From the NCBI GenBank assembly GCA_016875335.1, contig VGRO01000013.1:1-60265 (forward strand): a stretch of 60,265 nt of DNA. Reading direction: 5' to 3'. This stretch comes from Deltaproteobacteria bacterium. GTDB taxonomy: Bacteria > Myxococcota_A > UBA9042. Below are positions 34,612 to 44,740 of the stretch, one piece after another (position 1 is the stretch's first letter; each line of letters starts with the position of its first letter). The notes under the pieces are model-generated. The model was given only the letters and a program-made list of their open reading frames with translations, had not been told where the DNA came from and made no database searches. The translations under genes were made by a program, and so were the position numbers.

Positions 34612-35667
34612 TTGCAGCGACTTTGTGGCCATCCCTTCGCGCCCTGGTTCCTGGACCAACTGCGGGCGGCGCGCCACCTGGCGCTGATGACGCACCTGGG
34701 CCCCGACGCGGATGGCCTGGGCTCGCAACTGGCGCTGCTGAGGTCGGCGCGTCTGGCCGGACGCGACGCGTTCATCGTCAACGAGGATCCGTGCCCGTCG
34801 CGCTACGTGTGGCTCGACCCGGACGGCGAGATCGGCGATTTCGACGGCGCCGCGCCAGGCCTTGCGCGCGCCGACCTCGGACTCATTTTTGACGCGCACG
34901 AACCCGATCGTGCCGGCCGACCGGTGCGCAGGCTGCGCGAATTGGCCAAGCCCGTGTGGGTTGTCGACCACCATCCGGCGGGCCCGACCGCCGAGATCAC
35001 CGGATGCATTGCGACCGAGTTCTCGTCCACCGGCGAACTGGTCTACGAGTTGCTGCTTTCGCTGGGCTGGCCGATCGACGCTACCGTGGCGGTGCCGCTC
35101 TACGCCGCGATGAGCTTCGACACCGGGTCGTTTCGCTTCTTGCGCAATCAAGCGCGCACCTTGCGCGCGGCTGCGGCGCTACTCGACACCGGCATGGATG
35201 CCAACCCCGTCCAGGAAGCCCTGTTTGCCAACCGACCCCGCGGTGAAGTCGAACTGCTCGGCAGGGTGATTGCGGCCACGCGCTTCGCCGACAACGGACG
35301 CATCGCCTGGGTCGTGGTCGAACCGGAAATGTTGGTCGGGCTGGACCTGGCCAACGATGCGGTGGGCGAAACCATCGGCACGCTCATCGGCACCGAAGGA
35401 GTCCTGGCGGCCGTGCAGGTCAAACCAGGGCGCGTGCCGGGCGAGTGGAAATTCTCGCTGCGCAGCAAGACGGCCGTCCGAATCGGCCACATCGCGCGCG
35501 AGGTCGGCGGCGGCGGCCATGATCATGCGGCCGGCGCTACCTTTTTTGGCAATCCTCACGATCAAGCGCGCCAGGTGGTCGCGCAGGTCGAGGCGGCGAT
35601 TCGGGCGCAAGTCGGGGCTGCCCCGGGCGGCCGCACCCGAGCGCACGCTCCGCGGAGTCCCGCGTGA
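34612..35667 (+). CDS. DHH/DHHA1 phosphoesterase, NrnA-type oligoribonuclease
   Basis: Degrades nanoRNA or dephosphorylates pAp by family analogy. Motifs: HLGPDADGLGSQ, DAHEPDRAG, VDHHPAG, FDTGSFRF, and the DHHA1 GGGHDHAAG. 351 residues if the TTG at 34612 is used; no ATG or GTG is in frame near the expected N-terminus, so the start is uncertain by about 20 codons. The end overlaps the next gene (GTGA). Confidence 0.88.
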   Translation: MQRLCGHPFAPWFLDQLRAARHLALMTHLGPDADGLGSQLALLRSARLAGRDAFIVNEDPCPSRYVWLDPDGEIGDFDGAAPGLARADLGLIFDAHEPDRAGRPVRRLRELAKPVWVVDHHPAGPTAEITGCIATEFSSTGELVYELLLSLGWPIDATVAVPLYAAMSFDTGSFRFLRNQARTLRAAAALLDTGMDANPVQEALFANRPRGEVELLGRVIAATRFADNGRIAWVVVEPEMLVGLDLANDAVGETIGTLIGTEGVLAAVQVKPGRVPGEWKFSLRSKTAVRIGHIAREVGGGGHDHAAGATFFGNPHDQARQVVAQVEAAIRAQVGAAPGGRTRAHAPRSPA

Positions 35668-35894
35668 AAGCGCAGCGCACGGCCCGGCCTGCCGCCGACC
35701 CGATCATCTGCTGTTGCAATGGCGTTGCGCTGAGCCAAATCCACCGCGCCATGCGCAACGGTGCGCGGACGTTGGCCGACCTTTTCGATGTCACGTTTGC
35801 CGGATGCGGCCCGTGTGGGGGCAACTGCCAACCTGAGTTGTGCCGAATCCTCGCGACCGCCGACCGCGTGGCCTCGCGGCGGAGCGCCGGATGA
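35664..35894 (+). CDS. BFD-like 2Fe-2S protein
   Basis: 76 residues, GTG start overlapping the DHH stop. The Cys pattern CCCNG with a later CGPCGGNC fits the BFD (bacterioferritin-associated ferredoxin) 2Fe-2S domain, with the helical linker VALSQIHRAMRNGARTLADL between. Extra Cys residues flank both pairs. Electron carrier or iron-release partner by family; no bacterioferritin gene is nearby. Its stop overlaps the next start (ATGA). Confidence 0.8.
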   Translation: MKAQRTARPAADPIICCCNGVALSQIHRAMRNGARTLADLFDVTFAGCGPCGGNCQPELCRILATADRVASRRSAG

Positions 35895-37492
35895 ACGCTC
35901 GCGTGGCCGGCGAACGCGTTGGTGCCGCGTGGCGCGACGCGCTGGCCGGCCTCTCGACCCTGGCGTGGGCGGGCGCGCGCAGCAGCACCCGCGGCGGTCA
36001 ACTGTTTCGCGACGGCTGGGTTGGCCGCGTGCGCCTGGACGCAGACCTGGCAGATGCACTGGTCGGGGACGGCGACCAAGGCGAAGCCGTGCGCGTGCGG
36101 CGCGGCGAGCGGGTCATCGACGCGGAGTGCACCTGCGGAGTGGCCCGGTGCGCGCACGCGGTGGCTGTAGTGCTGCATCTGCAGCGCCAGGCGCGCCAGG
36201 CGGCCGCGGATCAAGGGGAACGCGACGGCGTGCTCGCGGCGCTGCGCGACCGGCTGCGCGCCTCGCAGTCTCCGGGAGAAGTCGCACCGCGCGCGCTGCG
36301 CGATCTCGAGCGCTTGCCCGACGAGGCGGCCATCGACATGGTGGCGCTGGCGTGGCGGCAGGCGTTGCGGCCGACGGCCAACGATGTCGCGGAGTTGACG
36401 CTTGCGGCGGACCGCGCGGTGGCTGCGGTGGCCACCGAGCCCGCCAGGGCCGCCGGTTGGGCCGTGCGGCTGCTCGATGCGCTCGGCGCGGCCCGGCCGG
36501 TGTTCACTCCGCTGCCACAAGAGGCGTGCGTGCAGGTCGATCGCCTGTGTCGAACGCTGGAACTCGACGACGACCCAGTACGGACCGGTGCCTTGTTTCG
36601 GCACGCCACCGACGGCGCTCCGCAGATTGCGCCACGCGTTGCCGCGCTGTTGGGTCGGCGGTGCGCGCGCGATCCGCAGGTGGCCGATGATGTGCGCAAT
36701 CGCCTGCTGAACTGGGCTGGCGCGCAGCGACAGCGGCCGTGGCGCGAGCACTCGGAACCTGGCGGGGCCGATCTGCTCGTGTCGGCGTGCACGGACGCGC
36801 TGCGGCTGGCAGGGCAGTTGCGGCAGGCCATGGCGCTCGCACTGGCCTGGCCCCCGGGCCGATCGGCATTGGTCGCCCTGTTGGGCTGCGGGCAGTCCGA
36901 GATCACCGAACACGCGACCGCGTTGTTGTCGCGCTTCGACCCGCGCGGGGCGACGTTTGGCGAAGCCGCGATCGTCGCCTTTGACCAAGCCGGCCCCAAT
37001 GCATCGCGCCTGGCCCTCTGGGTGCTGGACCGTGTCGCAGACCCCGCTTGGTACCGGCGCGCGCGCTCCGCAAGCGAACCGGCCCAGTGGCCGCAGCAGC
37101 GCGATCGCTGGGTTGCCGCGGCGCTCGGCCACGACGATCCGCCCTGGCTGGCCCAGGTCCTGGCCGAGGAGGCCGACGCCGCCGTCGCGCTGCACGGCGC
37201 GGTTGAGGCCGGCCCGTTGCGAGACCGCACGGCGGAGGCCGCGATCGATCGCCTGGCCGAATTCGATCTGGATCGCGCCGTCGCAGCGTGCCAGACCCGG
37301 CTGGCGGCACTGTGCGCGGCGGCGGACCCGAGCCACAAGGTGTTGCTGGCCACGGCTGACCGGCTGTGCGCCCTTGCACGTCAGGCGGGCATGGGTGCCG
37401 CGGGCGCTGACTATGTGCGCTTGATCGCGGCAAATTCCGATGCGCGCAGGCCCGAGCAGCGCCTGTTTTCCGCGCTGATCGCCGCTGGCTGA
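35891..37492 (+). CDS. SWIM zinc finger protein, large, unknown
   Basis: 533 residues from the ATG at 35891 overlapping the BFD-like stop. A SWIM finger (CTCGVARCAHAVAVVLHL, CxC...CxH) lies near residue 78; the rest is Ala/Arg-rich helical repeat-like sequence without recognisable domains. SWIM domains bind DNA or proteins. The last gene of a three-gene overlapping operon; convergent with the pilin gene 3 bases away. Confidence 0.75.
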   Translation: MNARVAGERVGAAWRDALAGLSTLAWAGARSSTRGGQLFRDGWVGRVRLDADLADALVGDGDQGEAVRVRRGERVIDAECTCGVARCAHAVAVVLHLQRQARQAAADQGERDGVLAALRDRLRASQSPGEVAPRALRDLERLPDEAAIDMVALAWRQALRPTANDVAELTLAADRAVAAVATEPARAAGWAVRLLDALGAARPVFTPLPQEACVQVDRLCRTLELDDDPVRTGALFRHATDGAPQIAPRVAALLGRRCARDPQVADDVRNRLLNWAGAQRQRPWREHSEPGGADLLVSACTDALRLAGQLRQAMALALAWPPGRSALVALLGCGQSEITEHATALLSRFDPRGATFGEAAIVAFDQAGPNASRLALWVLDRVADPAWYRRARSASEPAQWPQQRDRWVAAALGHDDPPWLAQVLAEEADAAVALHGAVEAGPLRDRTAEAAIDRLAEFDLDRAVAACQTRLAALCAAADPSHKVLLATADRLCALARQAGMGAAGADYVRLIAANSDARRPEQRLFSALIAAG

Positions 37493-37495
37493 CAG

Positions 37496-38071
37496 CTACT
37501 CCAGTTCGTCTTCCAGCACTGGTTCGCGCATTTCGCTCGACAGGTAGATGTCGCTGAACACCCCGTCGTTGTCGAAGTCGGCGCGGGCGCGCGCGTACCA
37601 CCAATCGACGTTGGGGTTGGTGACGTACTTGACCGGCGGCACTTGGGGCGACGTAGGGTCGCGGCCGATGACCAGCAATTGGAAGTTGGCTTCCTCGCCG
37701 CTCTTGTAGCCGGCGCCGAGCGCGCACCACCCCGGGTAGGCGGTCACGTCGCCCGGCTTGGTGCAGTCGATGCCCCAGGTGGTCTTCAAGGTGATCCACT
37801 CCATGAGCTTGGGGTGGAAGTCCTGGTCGGAGGCGCCGGTCGACACGTAGCGGTGGTAGGTCTGGTAGTAGTTCTCCTGCTTGATGCGGATGTCGCCGAG
37901 CATCGAGATCGCTTCTTGCACGCGCGCCCGCCGGGTGAAGCGCTTGTAGCTCTGGCCCGCGACCGTGGCGAGGATGCCGATGATGACCACGACGATCATC
38001 AGTTCAAGCAGCGTGAACCCGGCGACCTTGCCTTGGGCGCGGTGGCGCTGGAGGGGCGTGGCAGTGGACAT
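37496..38071 (-). CDS. Type IV pilin / pseudopilin-like protein
   Basis: 191 residues, ATG behind AGAGG. A class III prepilin signal is clear: a 17-residue leader, then GFTLLELMIVVVIIGILATV with Glu5 of the mature protein. The globular part contains one Cys pair (IDCTKPG and PGWCALG) and an aspartate-rich DFDNDGVFSD loop that could bind calcium. Exported through the type IV pilus or type II machinery; no other pilus genes are nearby. It may be a minor pilin. Confidence 0.88.
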   Translation of the reverse strand: MSTATPLQRHRAQGKVAGFTLLELMIVVVIIGILATVAGQSYKRFTRRARVQEAISMLGDIRIKQENYYQTYHRYVSTGASDQDFHPKLMEWITLKTTWGIDCTKPGDVTAYPGWCALGAGYKSGEEANFQLLVIGRDPTSPQVPPVKYVTNPNVDWWYARARADFDNDGVFSDIYLSSEMREPVLEDELE

Positions 38072-38208
38072 GGCGTGCCTCTGCGACGGGTCGCGCGCTG
38101 GGGGGACCGCCGCACCGAGCATCGTGGGGCCAATGCGCCGCGGCGTCAACGTAAAAGCTGCCCGCCCTTGGATGCGCGCACCCGATTGCGCGGTTTGCCT
38201 GCGTCGGC

Positions 38209-39408
38209 CTACTTGCCGCTGAACGCCGCTGGGGTCTTGGACAGGGCGCGCGCTCTGGGAAACTGCGCAACCGCGGCCGACACCTCGGCCTCATGTTCGG
38301 TCATCTTGCGGTTCAAGTCGCCGAAATCGGGGGCCACTTCCACGGCCTTGAGCTGCACGGTGCCCCCTGACGCCAGGTCCATCACGAAGGGCACCACGCT
38401 CAGCCGGTTGAAGCGGTCGAAGCGCAGCAGCCCGAACCAGAGAAACCCGGCGCCCGTCTGCTTGCCGAGCTTGGCCGCAGGCGCTTTGCACAGCGGCATG
38501 GTGAAGGCGCCCACGCGCGCGCAATCCGCCAGCGCGTCGATGGTCAGGGGCGCCTCGACCTTCTTCTCCTCCTTCTTGACCTCGGCGATCTTGGCCGTCA
38601 CCTTGCCGTCTTTCTTGCCCAATCGCACGACCGTACCCCACGGCAGCAGGCCCTCGCCGCGGATCTGCGCGTAGTGGGTGCCCGGAATCAGGTTCTGCGC
38701 GCGGTAGGGTGCCGCGGTCAGGCGCACGCCGTCCACGAATACCTCGACGTTGGCGCCAGCCGGCACCTCGACCTCGATGGCGTACTTGGCAGTCGCCTGC
38801 ATGCGCGCGTGCAGGCCGTCGAAAAGCTCGAGCAGGGCCTTGTCTTGCTTTCTGCGGTCGATGACCAGCGTCGGTTCGATGGCGATGCCGAGTTCGAACC
38901 AGTGCGTCGCCTCGCCTGCACCCTGACCGGCGTAGTGCGCACAGACGCCAGCGCGCATGTAGGCGTCGGCGAGGTTGCTGTAATTGACCAGTTCCAGATA
39001 AGCCTTTTCGTACAGGGCCACCGCGTTGCGCAGCTTGTCCAACGCGTCGGCGTGCTTGGCTTCCGTTTGCAGGTTGATGCCCTCCTGCCGCACCGCGTCC
39101 GCCGCGTCGATGCGCTTGCTCGACAGCGACGGCTTCGGCGCGTTTTTCTTAGGGTCCACCTTGTCGGGCACCTTGTCGCGGTCGCTGACCAGGTCGAACA
39201 CCCCCGAGGCCGACAACTGATCTTGCGCCGCCTTGAGCACGCGGCGCTCCTGCGCGGGTTTGGGCTCGCCCAAGGTGGACGGGGGCACGATCATTAGCTT
39301 GGGTTTGGCACCAGGTTCGGCCGTAGTGGCCTCGGTCGCGAGGCCGGGCCGGGCGAGCACGGTGGCGAACAGCGCGACGGCGGCGGCGTTCTTGGGGGGG
39401 AGTTTCAT
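38209..39408 (-). CDS. Secreted TPR/PEGA-like protein, unknown
   Basis: 399 residues from the ATG at 39408, with signal peptide MKLPPKNAAAVALFATVLA. A Lys/Pro-rich region is followed by helical TPR-like sequence (ALDKLRNAVALYEKAYLELV, ADAYMRAGVCAHYAGQG) and a PEGA-like beta domain (VEVPAGANVEVFVDGVRLTA). The C-terminal 130 residues are uncharacterised. This layout is common in periplasmic proteins of Myxococcota. A good promoter lies 48 bases upstream. Confidence 0.65.
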   Translation of the reverse strand: MKLPPKNAAAVALFATVLARPGLATEATTAEPGAKPKLMIVPPSTLGEPKPAQERRVLKAAQDQLSASGVFDLVSDRDKVPDKVDPKKNAPKPSLSSKRIDAADAVRQEGINLQTEAKHADALDKLRNAVALYEKAYLELVNYSNLADAYMRAGVCAHYAGQGAGEATHWFELGIAIEPTLVIDRRKQDKALLELFDGLHARMQATAKYAIEVEVPAGANVEVFVDGVRLTAAPYRAQNLIPGTHYAQIRGEGLLPWGTVVRLGKKDGKVTAKIAEVKKEEKKVEAPLTIDALADCARVGAFTMPLCKAPAAKLGKQTGAGFLWFGLLRFDRFNRLSVVPFVMDLASGGTVQLKAVEVAPDFGDLNRKMTEHEAEVSAAVAQFPRARALSKTPAAFSGK

Positions 39409-39455
39409 GTGCAGTCCAGGGTTGGGTGCGATTGCCGCAACTTCGCGGGCGCGGT

Positions 39456-39483
39456 AGGGTAGAAAGGGCAACCGCGATGTCAA
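39456..39483 (-). promoter_or_regulatory. Candidate promoter of the TPR/PEGA-like gene
   Basis: Minus strand TTGACA (39483-39478), 16 bases, TACCCT (39461-39456), starting about 48 bases before the ATG. Same spacing as three other promoters of the window. Confidence 0.5.
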
Positions 39484-39494
39484 GGCCCGCCAGG

Positions 39495-39539
39495 GCCTGT
39501 CGGTGAAACGCCAGAATCGCCAGATTCTGGCCGACAGGC
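39495..39539. repeat. Long imperfect hairpin, repeat-family fragment
   Basis: gcctgtcgg (39495-39503) pairs with ccgacaggc (39531-39539), enclosing a second perfect stem ccagaatc-gcca-gattctgg (39511-39530). The ccgacaggctc sequence recurs at about 39787, beyond the adjacent element. Confidence 0.7.
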
Positions 39540-39543
39540 TCTC

Positions 39544-39725
39544 AGAGGGTGTTTATGTTTGAAACGCCTGCTACGCGTAACCATGCATCCCGACATGCTT
39601 TGTTGTCGGTCGCCAGGCTCCCTGCGGCGTAGCTTGAGGCTACGCCTCAGTCGCCTGACAACCTCCGCCTCGCCTGTCGGGCGCCTGATTCCGCTCACGA
39701 CGGCAATCAAACATAAACACCCTCT
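39544..39725. repeat. MITE-like element with 19-bp perfect terminal inverted repeats
   Basis: agagggtgtttatgtttga (39544-39562) is exactly complementary to 39707-39725. Both ends adjoin ctctcagaggg (39539-39549 and 39722-39732). The 144-base interior folds further, including ggcgtagc-ttgag-gctacgcc (39626-39646) and ccgaca...tgtcgg (about 39590-39609). It encodes no protein. Confidence 0.75.
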
Positions 39726-39726
39726 C

Positions 39727-39781
39727 AGAGGGCGTTTACACATCAAACGCCTGCTGCGCGGAACCATGCACTCCCTCATGC
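39727..39781. repeat. Diverged direct copy of the left end of the element
   Basis: About 55 bases from agagggcgtttac align in direct orientation with 39544-39598, sharing cgcctgct, gcg and aaccatgca blocks (roughly four fifths identical by eye). This suggests a nested or partially duplicated repeat family. Confidence 0.6.
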
Positions 39782-39858
39782 AGGGTCCGACAGGCTCCTG
39801 GCGCTTGAAATCGGCAGCGAGGCCCCGGACACTACGACCCCCTTCGCAGAGGCCCGTC

Positions 39859-40662
39859 ATGCAACGCATCAAGGTCGCCGTCGTCCAGACCCGTTCGACC
39901 GAGGACATCGCTCGCAACCTGCAACGCGCCGCTGAGCTCGTTCGCGCCGCCGCCGCCGATGGCGCCCAGTTCATTGCGCTGCCGGAGAACGTGGCGTTTT
40001 TGCGCATCGCGACGCCCGACAACTTCGGCGAGCCCCTCGATGGGCCCATCGTGTCGCATTTTTCGAGTTTGGCGCGCCAGACCGGAGCCGCCATCCTCCT
40101 GGGAAGCTACCAGGAGGCGACCGCCGAGGTGCACCGGGTCCACAACACCAGCGTGCTCGTCGGTCCCGATGGCGCCATCGTGCAGACCTACCGCAAGATC
40201 CACCTGTTCGACATCGACATTCCAGGCCAGGTCAGCTTTCGCGAATCCGAGCACGTGGCGGCGGGCGGCGAGGCGGTCCACGCCGACCTTTTCGGCACCC
40301 GCTTCGGCTTGTCGATCTGCTACGACCTGCGTTTCCCAGAACTGTATCGGCAGTTGCGGGCGGCCGGATGCGAGGTGCTGTGCGTGCCAGCCGCCTTCAC
40401 GCTGCAAACCGGCAAGGACCACTGGGAGGTGCTCTTGCGCGCCCGCGCCATCGAGAACCAGTGTTGGTTGCTGGCGCCCGGGCAGTGGGGCCACCACGGC
40501 GGGCCGCGGCACAGCTACGGGCACTCGATGGTCATCGACCCGTGGGGACACGTCGTCGCGCGGTGCTCGGACGGCGAAGGCTGGGTCACGGCCTGGATCG
40601 ACCCGGAAATCGTCGCGAACGTCCGGCGCAATCTACCGTGCCAACAGCATCGGCGATTGTAG
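39859..40662 (+). CDS. Carbon-nitrogen hydrolase (nitrilase family, Nit1/Nit2-like)
   Basis: 267 residues. The Glu-Lys-Cys triad is in LPENVAF, YRKIHLFDIDIPG and SICYDLRFPELYR. The strong RKIHLFDID and CYDLRFPE motifs are those of Nit proteins that hydrolyse deaminated glutathione, a metabolite-repair role. The start ATG lies just after the repeat cluster; no clear promoter was seen. Confidence 0.9.
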   Translation: MQRIKVAVVQTRSTEDIARNLQRAAELVRAAAADGAQFIALPENVAFLRIATPDNFGEPLDGPIVSHFSSLARQTGAAILLGSYQEATAEVHRVHNTSVLVGPDGAIVQTYRKIHLFDIDIPGQVSFRESEHVAAGGEAVHADLFGTRFGLSICYDLRFPELYRQLRAAGCEVLCVPAAFTLQTGKDHWEVLLRARAIENQCWLLAPGQWGHHGGPRHSYGHSMVIDPWGHVVARCSDGEGWVTAWIDPEIVANVRRNLPCQQHRRL

Positions 40663-40676
40663 TCCGCGGCAAGGAC

Positions 40677-41213
40677 TCAACCGCCTTTCTCCGCCAAGGA
40701 CTTGAGCGAGGCGAGGCCCTTTTCGAAATCGCCGCCGACCATCTTGTCCATGTCCATGACCACGCACATTGCCTTGGCCATCAGGCCCTCGTTCTTGCCG
40801 CGCATGGTCCAGGTGATCTTGGTGACGTCGCCGGCCTGCGCGAAGGTGAAAACCGTCGTGTTGGTGGCCGTCCACGGCTCGATGAACTCGAGCTTGATGT
40901 GCAGGCTCTTTGCCGGATCGACCGCGGTCACTGTCATGCGGCCCTTGCCGACCTCGCTGTTGCCCGACCACTCGTAGACGGCGCCGACGCCGGAACTCGG
41001 TCCGGAGAACGTCCGCTTCATCGCCGGATCCATCTTTTCCCACGGCGACCATTTTTCCCAGGCGTGGAAATCGGCGATGAGCGCCGCCACCCGGTCGGCC
41101 GGCGCCTTGATGTCCGTCGAGCGCTGGACGGCGAAGTCCTCGGGCTGCATGGCCGCGTAGCCCAGGAAGCCGACGACGACGACGGCGAAGACGATTGCGA
41201 TTTTCTTCCACAT
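40677..41213 (-). CDS. Membrane-anchored SRPBCC (START-like) protein
   Basis: 178 residues. One N-terminal helix (IAIVFAVVVVGFLGYAAM) anchors a SRPBCC/polyketide cyclase-like domain: VQRSTDIKAPADRVAALIAD, FHAWEKWSPWEKMDP and the C-terminal amphipathic helix DFEKGLASLKSL. This family binds small hydrophobic ligands; no specific function can be given. Convergent with the nitrilase gene. Confidence 0.8.
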   Translation of the reverse strand: MWKKIAIVFAVVVVGFLGYAAMQPEDFAVQRSTDIKAPADRVAALIADFHAWEKWSPWEKMDPAMKRTFSGPSSGVGAVYEWSGNSEVGKGRMTVTAVDPAKSLHIKLEFIEPWTATNTTVFTFAQAGDVTKITWTMRGKNEGLMAKAMCVVMDMDKMVGGDFEKGLASLKSLAEKGG

Positions 41214-41333
41214 GTGGACCTCCGCGGATGAGCCGCCAGATGGTCGCCCCTGCCCCAGAGCGCCGCATCCAGGGTCGGTCAGTTTGCAACGCATGTAAAG
41301 CGCAACCCGGTGCCGTCCCGCAGCATCGCGTTC

Positions 41334-41362
41334 TTGACCGTTCTGCCACCCTTGGGGATACT
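41334..41362 (+). promoter_or_regulatory. Candidate promoter of the 677-residue lipoprotein gene
   Basis: TTGACC (41334-41339), 17 bases, GATACT (41357-41362), about 50 bases before the ATG at 41413. Confidence 0.4.
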
Positions 41363-41412
41363 GCGCCGACGCGCCAGCCCGCCCACCTGGACGAGGCGCC
41401 GCCGAGGTCACG

Positions 41413-43446
41413 ATGGTCGGTTTTGCCCGCATGTTTTGCCCTCTCGACAGCGGCCGGCGCCGCTTGGTCGTCCGCGCGCTGCGCCTGGCGGCCTGGGGCG
41501 CACTGGCCGCTGGCTGCGTCGAGGAAGCCACGGTGACGCTGCCCGCCATCACCAACGAAGTGCGCAACCGCTCTGTGCGCGTCGACGCCAGCAAGTTGGT
41601 CACGACCGCTGGCACGCTCGTGGACATTGCCAGCCTCAAGCCGGGACAGCTGGTGGACTACACCGCAGACTGCCGCGCGGCCAACTGCGCAGAGTTCAAG
41701 CCCGCCAAGACCGACGGTGTCAAGGTGGCGAGCATGATGAGCGTCGGCGGCACGGCCAAGGCGGTCATCCCGACCGACGAGTCGAATCCGGCGCTCTTTA
41801 CCCAGAGCGTCAAGAGCTTGTACGCCGAGACCATGCGCATCCCGACCGGCTATGGCTGCAAGGCCATGATGCAAGGGCTGTTCCCCGACCGGACCAAGGA
41901 CGTCAACGCCATCGAGAACTACAAGCTGGAGGCCTTGGACGCCCTGATCCAGGCCACGCGCGAGGTCAACGCCTTTCCTGTTTGGACCGTCGGCTACGAT
42001 CTGGGCACCGCAGGCAAGGGTTGCGTGTACGAAAACGGTGATGTCAAAGGCGAGCCGATTCAGGACGTCGCCAAGTGGGCCAAGGCCGCCGCGCGCATCG
42101 CCCACTGGTACGATTTCGACCTGCCGGCCAAGAAGAAGGACCCCAAGGGGCCGGACCCGCTCTGCGTCGACCCCAAGATCACCAGCAAGCCTTGGTATTG
42201 CTCGCACACCATCGTCAACATCGAATTCCTGCGCGACCCGTTTGGCGCGGGCGGCTACAAGAAGGAGAACAAGCAGGCCTGGCTCGATGCCTACAAGGCC
42301 TTTGCCTTGGAAATGCGCCTGCCCGGCAACTTTGCGCTGCCGCAGAACGATGTGCGGATCATCGCGCCATCGGTCGTCATCAAAAGCGACCTGGAAGTCC
42401 AGGACCCGACGAGCCCGAACCGCTCGCCGATCTTTGACTTCATCGACCGGGTGGTCGCCGGCGAGAAAGACGCTCAGGGCAAGGTGCAACCGTTGCCGCT
42501 GTCGGCGTTGTCCCTTGAAATCGAGGCCAGCACGCCGAGCGAGGCGCGCCAGATCGTCAACCGCGTGGCTGAGTACGCGGCGTCCAAGGGGCTCAAACAC
42601 GAGAAGGGCCTGTTCGGCTCCGACGGCACGGCTGCCATCCCGATCTGGGTGATGGACCTCAAGATCAAGGCGCTGCCGACCGCGGTCGCACCGCTCGCCG
42701 ACCCCAAAAGCACCAGCTACGACCTGCAGCGCTTGGCGGCTTGGCGCGGTGGGTTCATCACTGCCACCAAGATGCTGTGGCAGGGCTTGGTGAGCGACGC
42801 GACCATCGGCAGTGTGGTGCGGGTGCCAACCGTGGACCCGGCGGTCGCCGACACCATCACGCTGGCCCAGAATGCCCGCGAAAGCGACTACCTGTGGTAC
42901 TCGCAGGCCAAGATCCAGTCGGGCGCCCTCAAGCCGTCGGCGTGGCCAGGGTTCTGGTTCCATCGCGACCACATGGGCGGCGAGCAGTTGGTGTCCGTGC
43001 AGCACGGCCCCGACGCGCTCGGCATCTCCAGCAAGCAGTCGACCGACCAGGACGCGGGCATCGTGGCCATGGCGACGCGGACGTCGTGCGTCGGAGTCAA
43101 CAAGGAACCGATTGCGTGCGTCGCCGATGCCAGCGACACGCCCACAAACGCGACCTTTTACACCAAGGGCAAGAAGAACATCCTGCGCATCCTGGTCACC
43201 GACTTCCAGAACGAGCTGCGCTCGGGCAAAGAGGTGCTCGAGCACAAGCTGCGCGTGCAGGTCGACGGGCTGCCGGCTGACGCCAAGGTCGCGGGCTTCA
43301 AGGTCGGCTGGATCGACGGCACGGCGGCGACCTGGACCGAAATCCTGTACCGCGAACAGGGCTTTGCCGATATCACCAATGGATCGCTGAGCTTTACCCG
43401 GCTGGTGCCCGTGCCGTCGGTCCAGTACTTCGAGCTCTATTTCTGA
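41413..43446 (+). CDS. Large lipoprotein of unknown function
   Basis: 677 residues, ATG behind GAGGT; an ATG 6 codons later is possible. An Arg-rich N-region and a lipobox ending LAAGC predict a lipid-anchored protein. The body contains Trp/Tyr-rich stretches (FPVWTVGYDLGT, WPGFWFHRDHMGGEQ, PNRSPIFDFIDRVV) reminiscent of a TIM-barrel glycosidase, but I cannot place it in a family. Several Cys residues suggest disulfides outside the cytoplasm. Confidence 0.7.
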   Translation: MVGFARMFCPLDSGRRRLVVRALRLAAWGALAAGCVEEATVTLPAITNEVRNRSVRVDASKLVTTAGTLVDIASLKPGQLVDYTADCRAANCAEFKPAKTDGVKVASMMSVGGTAKAVIPTDESNPALFTQSVKSLYAETMRIPTGYGCKAMMQGLFPDRTKDVNAIENYKLEALDALIQATREVNAFPVWTVGYDLGTAGKGCVYENGDVKGEPIQDVAKWAKAAARIAHWYDFDLPAKKKDPKGPDPLCVDPKITSKPWYCSHTIVNIEFLRDPFGAGGYKKENKQAWLDAYKAFALEMRLPGNFALPQNDVRIIAPSVVIKSDLEVQDPTSPNRSPIFDFIDRVVAGEKDAQGKVQPLPLSALSLEIEASTPSEARQIVNRVAEYAASKGLKHEKGLFGSDGTAAIPIWVMDLKIKALPTAVAPLADPKSTSYDLQRLAAWRGGFITATKMLWQGLVSDATIGSVVRVPTVDPAVADTITLAQNARESDYLWYSQAKIQSGALKPSAWPGFWFHRDHMGGEQLVSVQHGPDALGISSKQSTDQDAGIVAMATRTSCVGVNKEPIACVADASDTPTNATFYTKGKKNILRILVTDFQNELRSGKEVLEHKLRVQVDGLPADAKVAGFKVGWIDGTAATWTEILYREQGFADITNGSLSFTRLVPVPSVQYFELYF

Positions 43447-43561
43447 TCTGCCAGCGCCGCGGCTGCGGCGGACCCGGCGACCCCGCTTCGTCCCCGGTCG
43501 TCGGGGTTCGCGCGGCTGGCCGTCGCCGACCGTCAAGGCGCCGGCCGCCACGGAACGTCTG

Positions 43562-44732
<1,171 letters not shown>

Positions 44733-44740
<8 letters not shown>

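Noticed and set aside
41413..43446. Glycoside hydrolase assignment for the large lipoprotein
   Set aside because: A few aromatic-rich stretches look barrel-like, but no catalytic Glu pair or family motif could be identified.
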